This document shows positions 1-5,993 of a stretch of 7,771 nucleotides of DNA, piece by piece. The notes under the pieces are model-generated. The model was not told the DNA's origin, did no database searches, and saw only the letters and a program-made list of their open reading frames with translations. The first letter of the stretch is position 1. Every line of letters starts with the position of its first letter. A program made the translations under genes and the position numbers. Origin of the DNA: Zetaproteobacteria bacterium (GTDB taxonomy: Bacteria; Pseudomonadota; Zetaproteobacteria; Mariprofundales; Mariprofundaceae); NCBI GenBank assembly GCA_021545625.1, contig JAJRVH010000022.1:1-7771 (forward strand), read 5' to 3'.

Positions 1-1
1 C

Positions 2-1567
2 GATGCAGATCAGGTGGACCGCATCCTGGCCCGCATATCGCGGCTGAAGAACGGCCTGCTCGACGGGGCTGAGAACCAGCTGGCCGTGATTCGCGAGCGA
101 TACGACGAGTTGCTGCAGCGCATGAATGCGGTGGACTTCGATGATCTGATGGTGTTGCCGATCCGTCTGTTATCCGAACATGACGAGGTGCGGGCCTTGT
201 GGCGCGAGCGCACGCGCCATTTCCTGGTCGATGAATATCAGGATTCCTCGCGCGTCCAGTACGAGTGGATTCGCCTGCTTGTACCCGCCGATGGCAACCT
301 GACCGTCGTGGGCGACGATGATCAGTCGATTTACGGCTGGCGTGGCGCCGAGGTCAGGAATCTGTTCCAGTTGCAGCATGACTATCCGGGCCTGACGGTG
401 ATCCGGCTGGAGGAGAATTACCGCTCCACCGCCTCGATTCTGCAGGCGTCGAATTCGCTGATCGCCAACAATGCCGAGCGTCTGGGCAAGACCCTGCGGT
501 CGAATATCGGTCAGGGCAAGCCGGTGCGGGTCTGGGAATCGCCGAATTCCGAGGAGGAGGCGCGGCGCGTGGCCGGCGATATACGCGCCCTGCATGCGAC
601 GTCGGATGCGCACTGGGATGCCTTTTGCGTTCTGTATCGCGCCTCGTTCCAGTCGCGCGCCGTGGAGCTGGCGCTCAGGGAGGCACAGATACCGTATCAT
701 GTCAGCGGCGGGCTGTCCTTTTTCGACCGGGCCGAAATCCAGGATCTGCTGGCCTATCTGAGGCTGATCGCCAACCCGGACGATGACATGGCCTTCATGC
801 GCGCGATTGCGCGGCCGCGCCGGGGCATCGGCGACAAGGCGCTCGGTGATCTGGGCGATTTCGCGATGCAACAGCGCTGCTCGCTGCTGGAGGCCTGCCG
901 TCACGGGGAACTGGAACATCGTCGCGCCGACAGTCTGCGCGAATTCGGCGAGCTGATCACCGCGCTCGAATTCCAGTTCCAGCATAACGAGGCGGATGAC
1001 GCCTTCGATGCGGTGCTCGATCTGACGGGCCTGGAGGCGGCCATCCGGGCCGAGGCGGACGATCCGGATATCGCCGATCGCCGCATGGGCAACCTGATGG
1101 AACTGCGTCGCTGGTGGATGCTGCAGGCGGAGCAGGGCGCCTCGCTGGCCGATTTTCTGCAGCATATCTTTCTGCTGGCCGACAAGGAGGATGACGATCC
1201 CGCCGCGCAGGTGCGGTTGATGACCGTGCATGCGGCCAAGGGTCTGGAGTTCGATCATGTCTATGTGATCGGCATGGAGGATGGCGTTTTCCCGCACCGC
1301 AATGCGCTGGAGGAAAACCGCATGGAGGAGGAACGCCGGCTGATGTACGTGGCGATGACCCGTGCCCGTTTCCGGCTGACGCTGAGTTATGCGCGCGTAC
1401 GCAGCCGCTTCGGTCAGAAGGAAAAGACCGCGCCATCGCCGTTTCTGCACGAGGCGGATCAGTCCGTGTTGCGCTGGGTGGATCGCGAGGATGACGACAG
1501 CGAGGAGGCGCGCCAGGAAGCCGAGGACCATATGGCGGCCATGCGCAGGATGCTCGGCATCAGCTGA
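2..1567 (+). CDS. rep: ATP-dependent DNA helicase Rep (3' part; 5' end outside window)
   Basis: Superfamily 1A 3'-5' DNA helicase. The family moves along single-stranded DNA and helps replication forks pass protein roadblocks. The reading frame is open from base 2, giving about 521 residues; E. coli Rep has about 670, so the missing part should hold the Q motif, Walker A and motif Ia. Seen in order: Walker B/motif II DEYQD (bases 230-244), motif III GDDDQSIYGWRG (311-346), motif IV LEENYRS (407-427), motif V with TVHAAKGLEF (about 1210-1251) and motif VI YVAMTRAR (about 1340-1369). The stretch GGLSFFDRAEIQDLLAYLR (from about 707) closely follows Rep. The GDDDQSIY form, the overall resemblance to E. 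coli Rep and the short C-terminal tail favour Rep over UvrD or PcrA. The stop codon overlaps the start of hslR, so the two are probably co-transcribed and coupled. The assignment is strong; only the Rep/UvrD choice carries slight doubt. Confidence 0.93.
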   Translation, partial: DADQVDRILARISRLKNGLLDGAENQLAVIRERYDELLQRMNAVDFDDLMVLPIRLLSEHDEVRALWRERTRHFLVDEYQDSSRVQYEWIRLLVPADGNLTVVGDDDQSIYGWRGAEVRNLFQLQHDYPGLTVIRLEENYRSTASILQASNSLIANNAERLGKTLRSNIGQGKPVRVWESPNSEEEARRVAGDIRALHATSDAHWDAFCVLYRASFQSRAVELALREAQIPYHVSGGLSFFDRAEIQDLLAYLRLIANPDDDMAFMRAIARPRRGIGDKALGDLGDFAMQQRCSLLEACRHGELEHRRADSLREFGELITALEFQFQHNEADDAFDAVLDLTGLEAAIRAEADDPDIADRRMGNLMELRRWWMLQAEQGASLADFLQHIFLLADKEDDDPAAQVRLMTVHAAKGLEFDHVYVIGMEDGVFPHRNALEENRMEEERRLMYVAMTRARFRLTLSYARVRSRFGQKEKTAPSPFLHEADQSVLRWVDREDDDSEEARQEAEDHMAAMRRMLGIS

Positions 1568-1941
1568 TGGGCGTGCGGATCGACAGGTGGCTGTGGGTTG
1601 CCCGTTTCTTCAAGACGCGGGGCATGGCCACCGACATGGTTCGTGCCGGCCATGTGCGGCTGAACGGGGAGCGGATCAAGCCTTCCCGGCAGCTGGATTG
1701 CGGCGATACGCTGACGATTGAGCGCGGCCGGGAGACGTTCACGGTCAAGGTTTCGGCGCTGGCGGAGAAACGCATATCCGCGGCCGTTGCCCGCACGCTT
1801 TATGCCGAAACCGGGGCCAGCCTGGCGGCCCGGGAGCGGCAACGCGAGTTGCGGCGCCTGCATGCCGGGGCAGCGCCGGCCCGACGGCCGGACAAGAAGG
1901 CGCGCCGCCAGATTATCCGCTTCGTCAGGCGGCAGGATTGA
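1567..1941 (+). CDS. hslR: Heat-shock protein 15, S4-domain ribosome-associated protein
   Basis: HslR (Hsp15) is a small cytoplasmic RNA-binding protein. In E. coli it binds free 50S subunits that still carry a nascent chain on tRNA and helps recycle them. The product has 124 residues (E. coli about 133). The S4 RNA-binding domain fills residues 4-52, with RIDRWLWVARFFKTR, then the GHVRLNG turn and the GDTLTI strand. The C-terminal tail is strongly basic (PDKKARRQIIRFVRR, residues 108-122), as in the family. The ATG shares its A with the rep stop (TGATG at 1565-1569). The only purine-rich stretch upstream (AGGA near 1547) is too far away, so translation probably depends on ribosomes finishing rep. 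An intrinsic terminator follows seven bases after the stop, making this the last gene of the rep transcript. Other S4 proteins (RluB, YlmH types) are larger, so the call is firm. Confidence 0.93.
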   Translation: MGVRIDRWLWVARFFKTRGMATDMVRAGHVRLNGERIKPSRQLDCGDTLTIERGRETFTVKVSALAEKRISAAVARTLYAETGASLAARERQRELRRLHAGAAPARRPDKKARRQIIRFVRRQD

Positions 1942-1947
1942 GCGATT

Positions 1948-1972
1948 CGATCCGGCAGGCGGATCGGTTTTT
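1948..1972 (+). terminator. Rho-independent terminator after rep-hslR
   Basis: A perfect 7-bp inverted repeat, CGATCCG (1948-1954) and CGGATCG (1960-1966), encloses a 5-base loop, GCAGG. It is followed by G and five T (1967-1972). A flanking T-G wobble may lengthen the stem by one pair. Its place just after the hslR stop fits a terminator for the rep-hslR transcript. The T tract ends only four bases before the ribosome binding site of the next gene. Confidence 0.82.
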
Positions 1973-1976
1973 CAGC

Positions 1977-1981
1977 AGGAG
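1977..1981 (+). promoter_or_regulatory. Shine-Dalgarno site for the peptidoglycan-binding protein gene
   Basis: AGGAG lies six bases before the ATG at 1988. This decides the start: the frame is open upstream to 1718, but that part lies inside hslR and has no comparable site. Confidence 0.75.
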
Positions 1982-1987
1982 AGGGCC

Positions 1988-2377
1988 ATGGTCAGACCAC
2001 TGAAGATGTTTATGCGAGGAAAAAACGTCGCCATGTTACAGCGGATGCTGGCGCAGGCGGGTTACAGCATCGATGACCGCCAGGGGTTGTTCGGCGCTTC
2101 CACCCGCGATGCCGTCAGGGATTTTCAGAAGCGCAGGGGGCTCGAAGTTACCGGCACGGTGGATCAGGCGCTGTTCGAACAGATCCGCAGCTGTGCGGGA
2201 CTGCCCGCGCCGGAGAACAGGCCGGCGGCGAATCGCGCGGACGATGCGCCCGGGGATCGCCTGGAAGCCCTGATCGGGCTGTTGATCGACAAGGGCGTGA
2301 TTACCGGCGAGGAGCTGGACGATGCCCTGTCGGGGCGGAAAAGGCCGGTCCGGGTCACGCAGCCGCCGCTGACCTGA
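1988..2377 (+). CDS. Small peptidoglycan-binding-domain (PG_binding_1-like) protein
   Basis: The product has 129 residues. Residues 6-66 resemble the PG_binding_1 three-helix fold: a GKNVAMLQRMLAQAGY helix, then D-RQGLFGASTRDAVRDFQKRRGLEVTG and a closing VDQALFEQIR helix. This is the usual 'LQ..L...GY...DG.FG..T..AV..FQ...GL..DG..G..T' pattern. A proline- and alanine-rich linker (about 73-90) leads to a second predicted helical segment, LEALIGLLIDKGVITGEELDDAL (92-114), of the kind seen at the ends of many bacterial proteins as 'L..LL..KG.IT..E'. Neither a signal peptide nor a membrane segment is visible at the N terminus, which is unusual for a wall-binding module; it may act inside the cell or bind another ligand. 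The start follows a good ribosome site. The gene comes right after a terminator, so its promoter is unclear. No enzymatic domain is present. The exact function is unknown. Confidence 0.8.
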   Translation: MVRPLKMFMRGKNVAMLQRMLAQAGYSIDDRQGLFGASTRDAVRDFQKRRGLEVTGTVDQALFEQIRSCAGLPAPENRPAANRADDAPGDRLEALIGLLIDKGVITGEELDDALSGRKRPVRVTQPPLT

Positions 2378-2384
2378 ACAGGCC

Positions 2385-3119
2385 CTAGAGCGGATTGGCC
2401 GCGTTGATCGTCTGCCGGCAGTGGTCGGCCTCGGCAATCCATGCCGTTATCATGTTCCGGCAGAAGTTGCGTGCAGCTTCAAGATGGCGGGTCGAATCCT
2501 CGTGCAGCCGCCTCAGCCCCTGTTCGCCGAGGTGGCGACGTTCGCTGTCACCGGCGTCAATCCATGCGGCGATGGTGTCGGCATCGACCTCGATATGAAA
2601 CTGTAGCCCGTACTGACCGCGTCCGAGACGAAATGCCTGATGCTTCACGTCCGGATGGCCAAGCAGCCAGGTGGCCGTTTCCGGCATGCTGAAGGTTTCG
2701 CCATGCCACTGGAACACGTACAGCCCGCGCCTGTCCAGATGTCCGAACAGGGGATCGTGATCGCTATCGACGGGATAAACGGGATACCAGCCCAGTTCGC
2801 GCACCGGCGAGGGCATGATGCTGGCGCCTGCGGCACGGGCCATCAGCTGTGCGCCCAGGCAGATGCCGAGCATAGGCATCTGTCGTTCGATGGCCTGACG
2901 AACCAGATGCAGGCAGGCGGCGATCGTTTCCAGATGTGTATCGCTGGCGGACTGCGGGCCGCCCATGATGATCAGTCCGTCGCAGTCGTCCGGTATGTGG
3001 TCGCCGGGCTGTGTGTGCCATAGCTCAATGGTCGTCAGCTGATGGCCAGCCTCCTCCAGGATTTCTCCGATCAGGGCCGGCCCTTCGATGGGCAGGTGTT
3101 GCAATACGAGCAGATTCAT
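2385..3119 (-). CDS. Class I glutamine amidotransferase (GMP-synthase-type GATase domain protein)
   Basis: A stand-alone class I glutamine amidotransferase domain of 244 residues, similar to the N-terminal domain of GMP synthase. Such domains hydrolyse glutamine and pass ammonia to a partner, or act on gamma-glutamyl compounds. The nucleophile elbow MLGICLGAQ places the catalytic cysteine at residue 87; GLQFHIEV gives His175 and Glu177, completing the triad. IIMGGPQSA (50-58) is the usual oxyanion-strand region. A helical tail of about 60 residues follows. No synthetase domain is attached, so the acceptor is unknown; the related gamma-glutamyl-polyamine and GMP-synthase-like hydrolases are alternatives. 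The ATG overlaps the glgC stop (ATGA, 3116-3119) and is served by GGGAG (3127-3131 on this strand, 7-base gap) inside the end of glgC. It is therefore the second gene of a glgC operon. Its 3' end faces the peptidoglycan-binding gene across seven bases. Confidence 0.88.
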   Translation of the reverse strand: MNLLVLQHLPIEGPALIGEILEEAGHQLTTIELWHTQPGDHIPDDCDGLIIMGGPQSASDTHLETIAACLHLVRQAIERQMPMLGICLGAQLMARAAGASIMPSPVRELGWYPVYPVDSDHDPLFGHLDRRGLYVFQWHGETFSMPETATWLLGHPDVKHQAFRLGRGQYGLQFHIEVDADTIAAWIDAGDSERRHLGEQGLRRLHEDSTRHLEAARNFCRNMITAWIAEADHCRQTINAANPL

Positions 3120-4363
3120 GCTGTGTCTCCCTGGTCGAAACGATAGCCCATCGGTACCACGGTCACGCCGTTGTCCGAGACATGGAAGCGCCTGGCATCC
3201 GTTTCGTGATCGAAACCGATCCGTTCATGCGGCGGGACTTCGACATGCTTGTCGATAATGCAGCGTCTGAGCTGCGCTCCTTCGCCGATGCGGATATCGC
3301 TGAACAGGATGGCATCCTCGACACAGGCGCCGGGGGCGATATGAACAAAGCTGGACAGGATCGAATGCCGGACCGTGCTGCCGATCACGGTCGAGCCGCT
3401 GCTCATGATGACGTTATCGAGACGTTCATGGCTGCCGTCGGCGGATGGCCCGGTCCGGCATGGCGGGTACTGGCCGCTGTAGGAGCGGATCGGCCAGTCC
3501 TGCTGGTACAGATCCAGCGGTGGCACCGGCCTGAGCAGATCCATATTGGCCTCGAAATAGGCGTCCAGCGTGCCGACATCGCGCCAGTAGCTGTCGTCCG
3601 ACACGCGCCCCTCGGGGCCGCCGAACATATAGGCGCTTACATATCCTTCGGCCGCCCAGCGGGGCAGCACATCGTGGCCGAAGTCGTGGCTGGATTCGGG
3701 GTCGTTCTGGTCCTCGATCAGGTGATGGATCAGCTGTTCCTTGTCGAAGATATAGATGCCCATCGAGGCCAGACAGCAGGACGGATGGTTCGGCATGGGC
3801 TTCGGCGATGCCGGCTTTTCGTCGAAGCTGCGAACCCGCAGGCGGCTGTCGACATCGACAATGCCGAAGCTTCTTCCCTCGTCCGGTGACACCGGAATGC
3901 AGGCGATCGTGGCCTCGGCTCCCGATGCCGTGTGCTGGCGCAGCATGGCGGCGTAGTCCATGCGGTAGACATGGTCGCCGGACAGCACGATAACGTATTT
4001 GGCCTGATTCCACTGCAGCAGGTCGATGTTCTGGAATACCGCGTAGGCCGTGCCCTGATACCAGTGCTCGCCGCCCTTCATCTGGGCCGGAATGGCGGTG
4101 ATATATTCGCCCATCTCGGGCGACAGCACGCTCCAGCCGTTGCGCAGGTGCTTGAGCAGCGAATGGGAGCGATACTGGGTCAGTATGAGGATGCGCCGGA
4201 TGTCCGAATGCAGGCAATTGGAAAGCGTGAAGTCGATGATCCGGTATTTGCCGCCGAACGGGACGGCCGGCTTGGCCCGGTGATCGGTCAGCGGATACAG
4301 GCGGCTGCCTGTGCCGCCGGCCAGGATGATCGCTACGGTTTGTTTCATTTCGCTGGCAAGCAT
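3116..4363 (-). CDS. glgC: Glucose-1-phosphate adenylyltransferase (ADP-glucose pyrophosphorylase)
   Basis: GlgC makes ADP-glucose from ATP and glucose-1-phosphate, the committed step of bacterial glycogen synthesis, in the cytoplasm. The product has 415 residues (E. coli 431). The nucleotide-binding loop ILAGGTGSRL is at 13-22, RAKPAVPFGGKYRIIDF at 29-45 and LSNC at 47-50. SGDHVYRMDY (128-137) holds the catalytic Asp130; FDEKPASP (180-187) holds the glucose-1-phosphate lysine, Lys183. SHDFGHD and YWRDVGTLDAYFEANMDL follow, then a C-terminal left-handed beta-helix ending RRCIIDKHVEVP and DARRFHVSDNGVTVV. E. coli Lys39, a fructose-1,6-bisphosphate contact, aligns with His28, so activator preference may differ. 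The start at 4363 was chosen over the next ATG at 4348 because GGAGG lies five bases before it and 4348 has no such site. It overlaps the downstream amidotransferase by four bases. No other glycogen gene is nearby. Confidence 0.96.
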   Translation of the reverse strand: MLASEMKQTVAIILAGGTGSRLYPLTDHRAKPAVPFGGKYRIIDFTLSNCLHSDIRRILILTQYRSHSLLKHLRNGWSVLSPEMGEYITAIPAQMKGGEHWYQGTAYAVFQNIDLLQWNQAKYVIVLSGDHVYRMDYAAMLRQHTASGAEATIACIPVSPDEGRSFGIVDVDSRLRVRSFDEKPASPKPMPNHPSCCLASMGIYIFDKEQLIHHLIEDQNDPESSHDFGHDVLPRWAAEGYVSAYMFGGPEGRVSDDSYWRDVGTLDAYFEANMDLLRPVPPLDLYQQDWPIRSYSGQYPPCRTGPSADGSHERLDNVIMSSGSTVIGSTVRHSILSSFVHIAPGACVEDAILFSDIRIGEGAQLRRCIIDKHVEVPPHERIGFDHETDARRFHVSDNGVTVVPMGYRFDQGDTA

Positions 4364-4368
4364 GCAGA

Positions 4369-4373
4369 CCTCC
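4369..4373 (-). promoter_or_regulatory. Shine-Dalgarno site of glgC
   Basis: CCTCC on the plus strand reads GGAGG on the coding strand, five bases before the ATG at 4363. It decides the start in favour of the MLASEMKQT form rather than MKQT. Confidence 0.8.
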
Positions 4374-4392
4374 GCCGCGCATGAGCCCTGCC

Positions 4393-4421
4393 AATGTAGC
4401 ATTCCGGTGTGCCCGTGAAAA
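4393..4421 (-). promoter_or_regulatory. Putative sigma-70 promoter of glgC
   Basis: On the minus strand the -35 TTTTCA (4416-4421, four of six to TTGACA) and -10 TACATT (4393-4398, four of six) are separated by exactly 17 bases. TGC just before the -10 makes it an extended -10. Transcription would start near 4386 and leave a leader of about 22 bases containing the GGAGG site. Found by eye; no operator was identified. Confidence 0.5.
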
Positions 4422-4435
4422 GGATGCGCGGACGA

Positions 4436-4464
4436 TTGCCAGTCCGGTCCGGGCAGGGTTGAAT
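4436..4464 (+). promoter_or_regulatory. Putative promoter of ybiB, close to its start codon
   Basis: TTGCCA (4436-4441, five of six to TTGACA) and TTGAAT (4459-4464, four of six to TATAAT) are 17 bases apart. Only seven bases lie between the -10 and the ATG at 4472, so the transcript would begin at or next to the start codon. A weak AAGG three bases before the ATG is the only Shine-Dalgarno candidate. It stands back to back with the glgC promoter, with 14 bases between the two -35 boxes. Confidence 0.45.
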
Positions 4465-4471
4465 AAGGCCC

Positions 4472-5461
4472 ATGGACGATCTTGCCCCCCTGATTCGACG
4501 CATTGCGCGCGGCAAGCATGGCGCCGAACACCTGCGCAGGGAGGAAGCCCGCGAGGCACTGTGCCTTGTCATGCAGGGGGCGGACGAGATGCAGGTCGGC
4601 GCACTGTTGATCGGCCTGCGCATGAAGGGCGAAACCGCCGAAGAACTGGCCGGCTTTACCGAGGCGGCGCGCGGGTGTATCGAGGGCTTTGCCGCCGGCG
4701 AGGTGCTGGAGGGGGCGGTGGATCTGCCGTGCTATGCCGGCAAGCGGCGGGCGGCGGGCCGGCATCTTGTGGCGGCGATCCGGGCGGCCGAAAGCGGCAT
4801 GAAGGTGGTCGTGCATGGCGTGTCCGGTATCCCCGGTCGCATTTCCGCCTGGCAGATGCTCGGGCATGCCGGCATCGGCCGTGCCGCTTCGCTGGCCGAG
4901 GCAAGGCAGTTGCTGGATGAGCGGGGCATCGTGTATCTGGATCTGGCCGATATCTGTCCGCCGTTGTTCGCGCTGTATGGACTGCGGCCGAGGCTGGGGC
5001 TGCGCAGCTTTGCCAATTCGGTGGCCCGTCTGCTGAATCCGCTGCGTTGCGCAGGTCAGCTGAACGGTATTTTCCATACCCCTTACGCGCAGCTGATGGC
5101 GCAGGCCAATGCCCTGCTGGGGCAGCCCCGTTCGCTGATTTTTGCCGGCGCCGAAGGCGAGCCGGAACTGTATGCCGACCGGCAGAAGGTTGTTGTCATG
5201 CAGCAGGGGTATGATCTGACGGCATGGAAGCTGCCGGATATGGGGGAGGCTCCCTATCCGCGCGAGCCATTGGCGGATCTGGCGATTCTGCAGGACGATC
5301 ATCGCCGTATGCTGGCGGGAAAGCTCCTGCCGGCCGAGAAGGCCGTCTGCGGGCGGATGCAGCAGGCGCTTGCCTGGGCTGCGGACGGCGAAATGCCGGA
5401 TACGTGGTCGGCGGACAGAATTCGAGGAGGATATGATGACAAGGGTAGTGGTGCCGTTTAG
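4472..5461 (+). CDS. ybiB: YbiB/TrpD2-family protein (anthranilate-phosphoribosyltransferase-like, nucleic-acid-binding)
   Basis: The product has 329 residues and matches the YbiB (TrpD2) family. The fold resembles anthranilate phosphoribosyltransferase, but E. coli YbiB binds nucleic acid and is not a tryptophan enzyme. The N-terminal helical domain (about 1-72) carries GRGKHGAEHL-like and VGALLIGLRMKGETAEELAGF segments. The second domain has CYAGKRRAAGRH (87-98), VVVHGVS (112-118), DICPPL (160-165), LGLRSFANSVARLLNP (175-190) and GAEGE (226-230). The segment CYAGKRR stands where E. coli YbiB has its YNGARK loop, and several arginines there fit a nucleic-acid surface. In E. coli ybiB follows dinG and is LexA-regulated; here no LexA box was seen in the 108 bases upstream and the partner is a DJ-1 gene whose start overlaps its last 26 bases. 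Real TrpD is unlikely because no trp genes are near and the resemblance to YbiB is closer. Biological role remains open. Confidence 0.88.
   Translation: MDDLAPLIRRIARGKHGAEHLRREEAREALCLVMQGADEMQVGALLIGLRMKGETAEELAGFTEAARGCIEGFAAGEVLEGAVDLPCYAGKRRAAGRHLVAAIRAAESGMKVVVHGVSGIPGRISAWQMLGHAGIGRAASLAEARQLLDERGIVYLDLADICPPLFALYGLRPRLGLRSFANSVARLLNPLRCAGQLNGIFHTPYAQLMAQANALLGQPRSLIFAGAEGEPELYADRQKVVVMQQGYDLTAWKLPDMGEAPYPREPLADLAILQDDHRRMLAGKLLPAEKAVCGRMQQALAWAADGEMPDTWSADRIRGGYDDKGSGAV
5425..5430 (+). promoter_or_regulatory. Strong Shine-Dalgarno site of the DJ-1 gene, inside ybiB
   Basis: AGGAGG ends five bases before the ATG at 5436 and only two before the in-frame ATG at 5433. The better spacing selects 5436. 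The site lies in the last codons of ybiB, so the second gene can be initiated strongly by ribosomes arriving from ybiB. Confidence 0.75.
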
Positions 5462-5993
5462 CGACGGCGTGGAAGAGATCGAATGCATTGCCGTGGTTGA
5501 TATTCTTCGGCGCGCCAATATTGACGTATGCCTGGCCAGCCTGGACGGGCAGGCGGTGAAGGGGCGCTCGGGAATCGTGATCGGGGCGGATGCGCCGCTG
5601 GCGGATGCGATGGACGAAGACTGGGATATGGTGGTGTTGCCCGGCGGTCTGCCGAATGCGCACCTGTTGCGCGACGATGCGCGCGTGCGGACGCTGGTGG
5701 AGCGCCTGCGCGAGCGGGGCGGGGCTGTGGCGGCCATTTGTGCCGCGCCGACGGCGCTGGCCGCCTACGGCATGACGGCCGGCCGGCATGTCACTTCCTA
5801 TCCTTCCTGTCGCGAGCAGATGCAGTCCCTGCAGCCGTCGTCGGTGTATCTGGACGAGGCCGTTGTCGAGGACGATTTTCTGATTACCAGCCGTGGGCCG
5901 GGAACCGCGGTTGCGTTTGCGCTGCGACTGGTGGCCAGACTGTGCGGTGAAGAGAAGGCCGGCGCGGTCCGGCGGGAGATCGTGGCCGGCTAG
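5436..5993 (+). CDS. DJ-1/PfpI superfamily protein, YajL/DJ-1 type
   Basis: The product has 185 residues, the size of DJ-1 and E. coli YajL. VVVPFSDGVEEIE opens the fold; Glu16 matches DJ-1 Glu18. VVLPGG (66-71) precedes the nucleophile elbow AAICAAP, whose Cys102 matches the reactive Cys106 of DJ-1. VTSYPS (119-124) has Tyr122 where human DJ-1 has His126; YajL also lacks a histidine there. SRGPGTAVAFAL (152-163) is the usual C-terminal motif. Family members act in oxidative or carbonyl stress; glyoxalase, deglycase and chaperone activities have been reported and are disputed. No signal peptide is seen, so it should be cytoplasmic. The start at 5436 follows AGGAGG; the ATG at 5433 would add one methionine. 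It overlaps ybiB by 26 bases. Its TAG overlaps the opposing methyltransferase stop in one CTAG (5990-5993). Family confidence is high; the precise reaction is not known. Confidence 0.93.
   Translation: MTRVVVPFSDGVEEIECIAVVDILRRANIDVCLASLDGQAVKGRSGIVIGADAPLADAMDEDWDMVVLPGGLPNAHLLRDDARVRTLVERLRERGGAVAAICAAPTALAAYGMTAGRHVTSYPSCREQMQSLQPSSVYLDEAVVEDDFLITSRGPGTAVAFALRLVARLCGEEKAGAVRREIVAG

Noticed and set aside
170..1531. A 453-codon open frame antisense to rep
   Set aside because: It lies wholly opposite a helicase with all its motifs, its translation shows no recognisable domain, and long antisense frames are common in GC-rich genes.
1718..1987. A longer start for the peptidoglycan-binding gene
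   Set aside because: The extra 90 codons lie inside hslR and the terminator and read as arginine-rich shadow sequence. The ATG at 1988 has a good ribosome site.
4364..4471. A LexA (SOS) box in front of ybiB
   Set aside because: No CTG-N10-CAG arrangement with an AT-rich centre was found by eye in this region, nor in the bases before uvrB.
4364..5737. An upstream extension of the glgC frame to 873 codons
   Set aside because: The extra part is antisense to ybiB and the DJ-1 gene and lacks family resemblance. GlgC begins normally after GGAGG at 4363.
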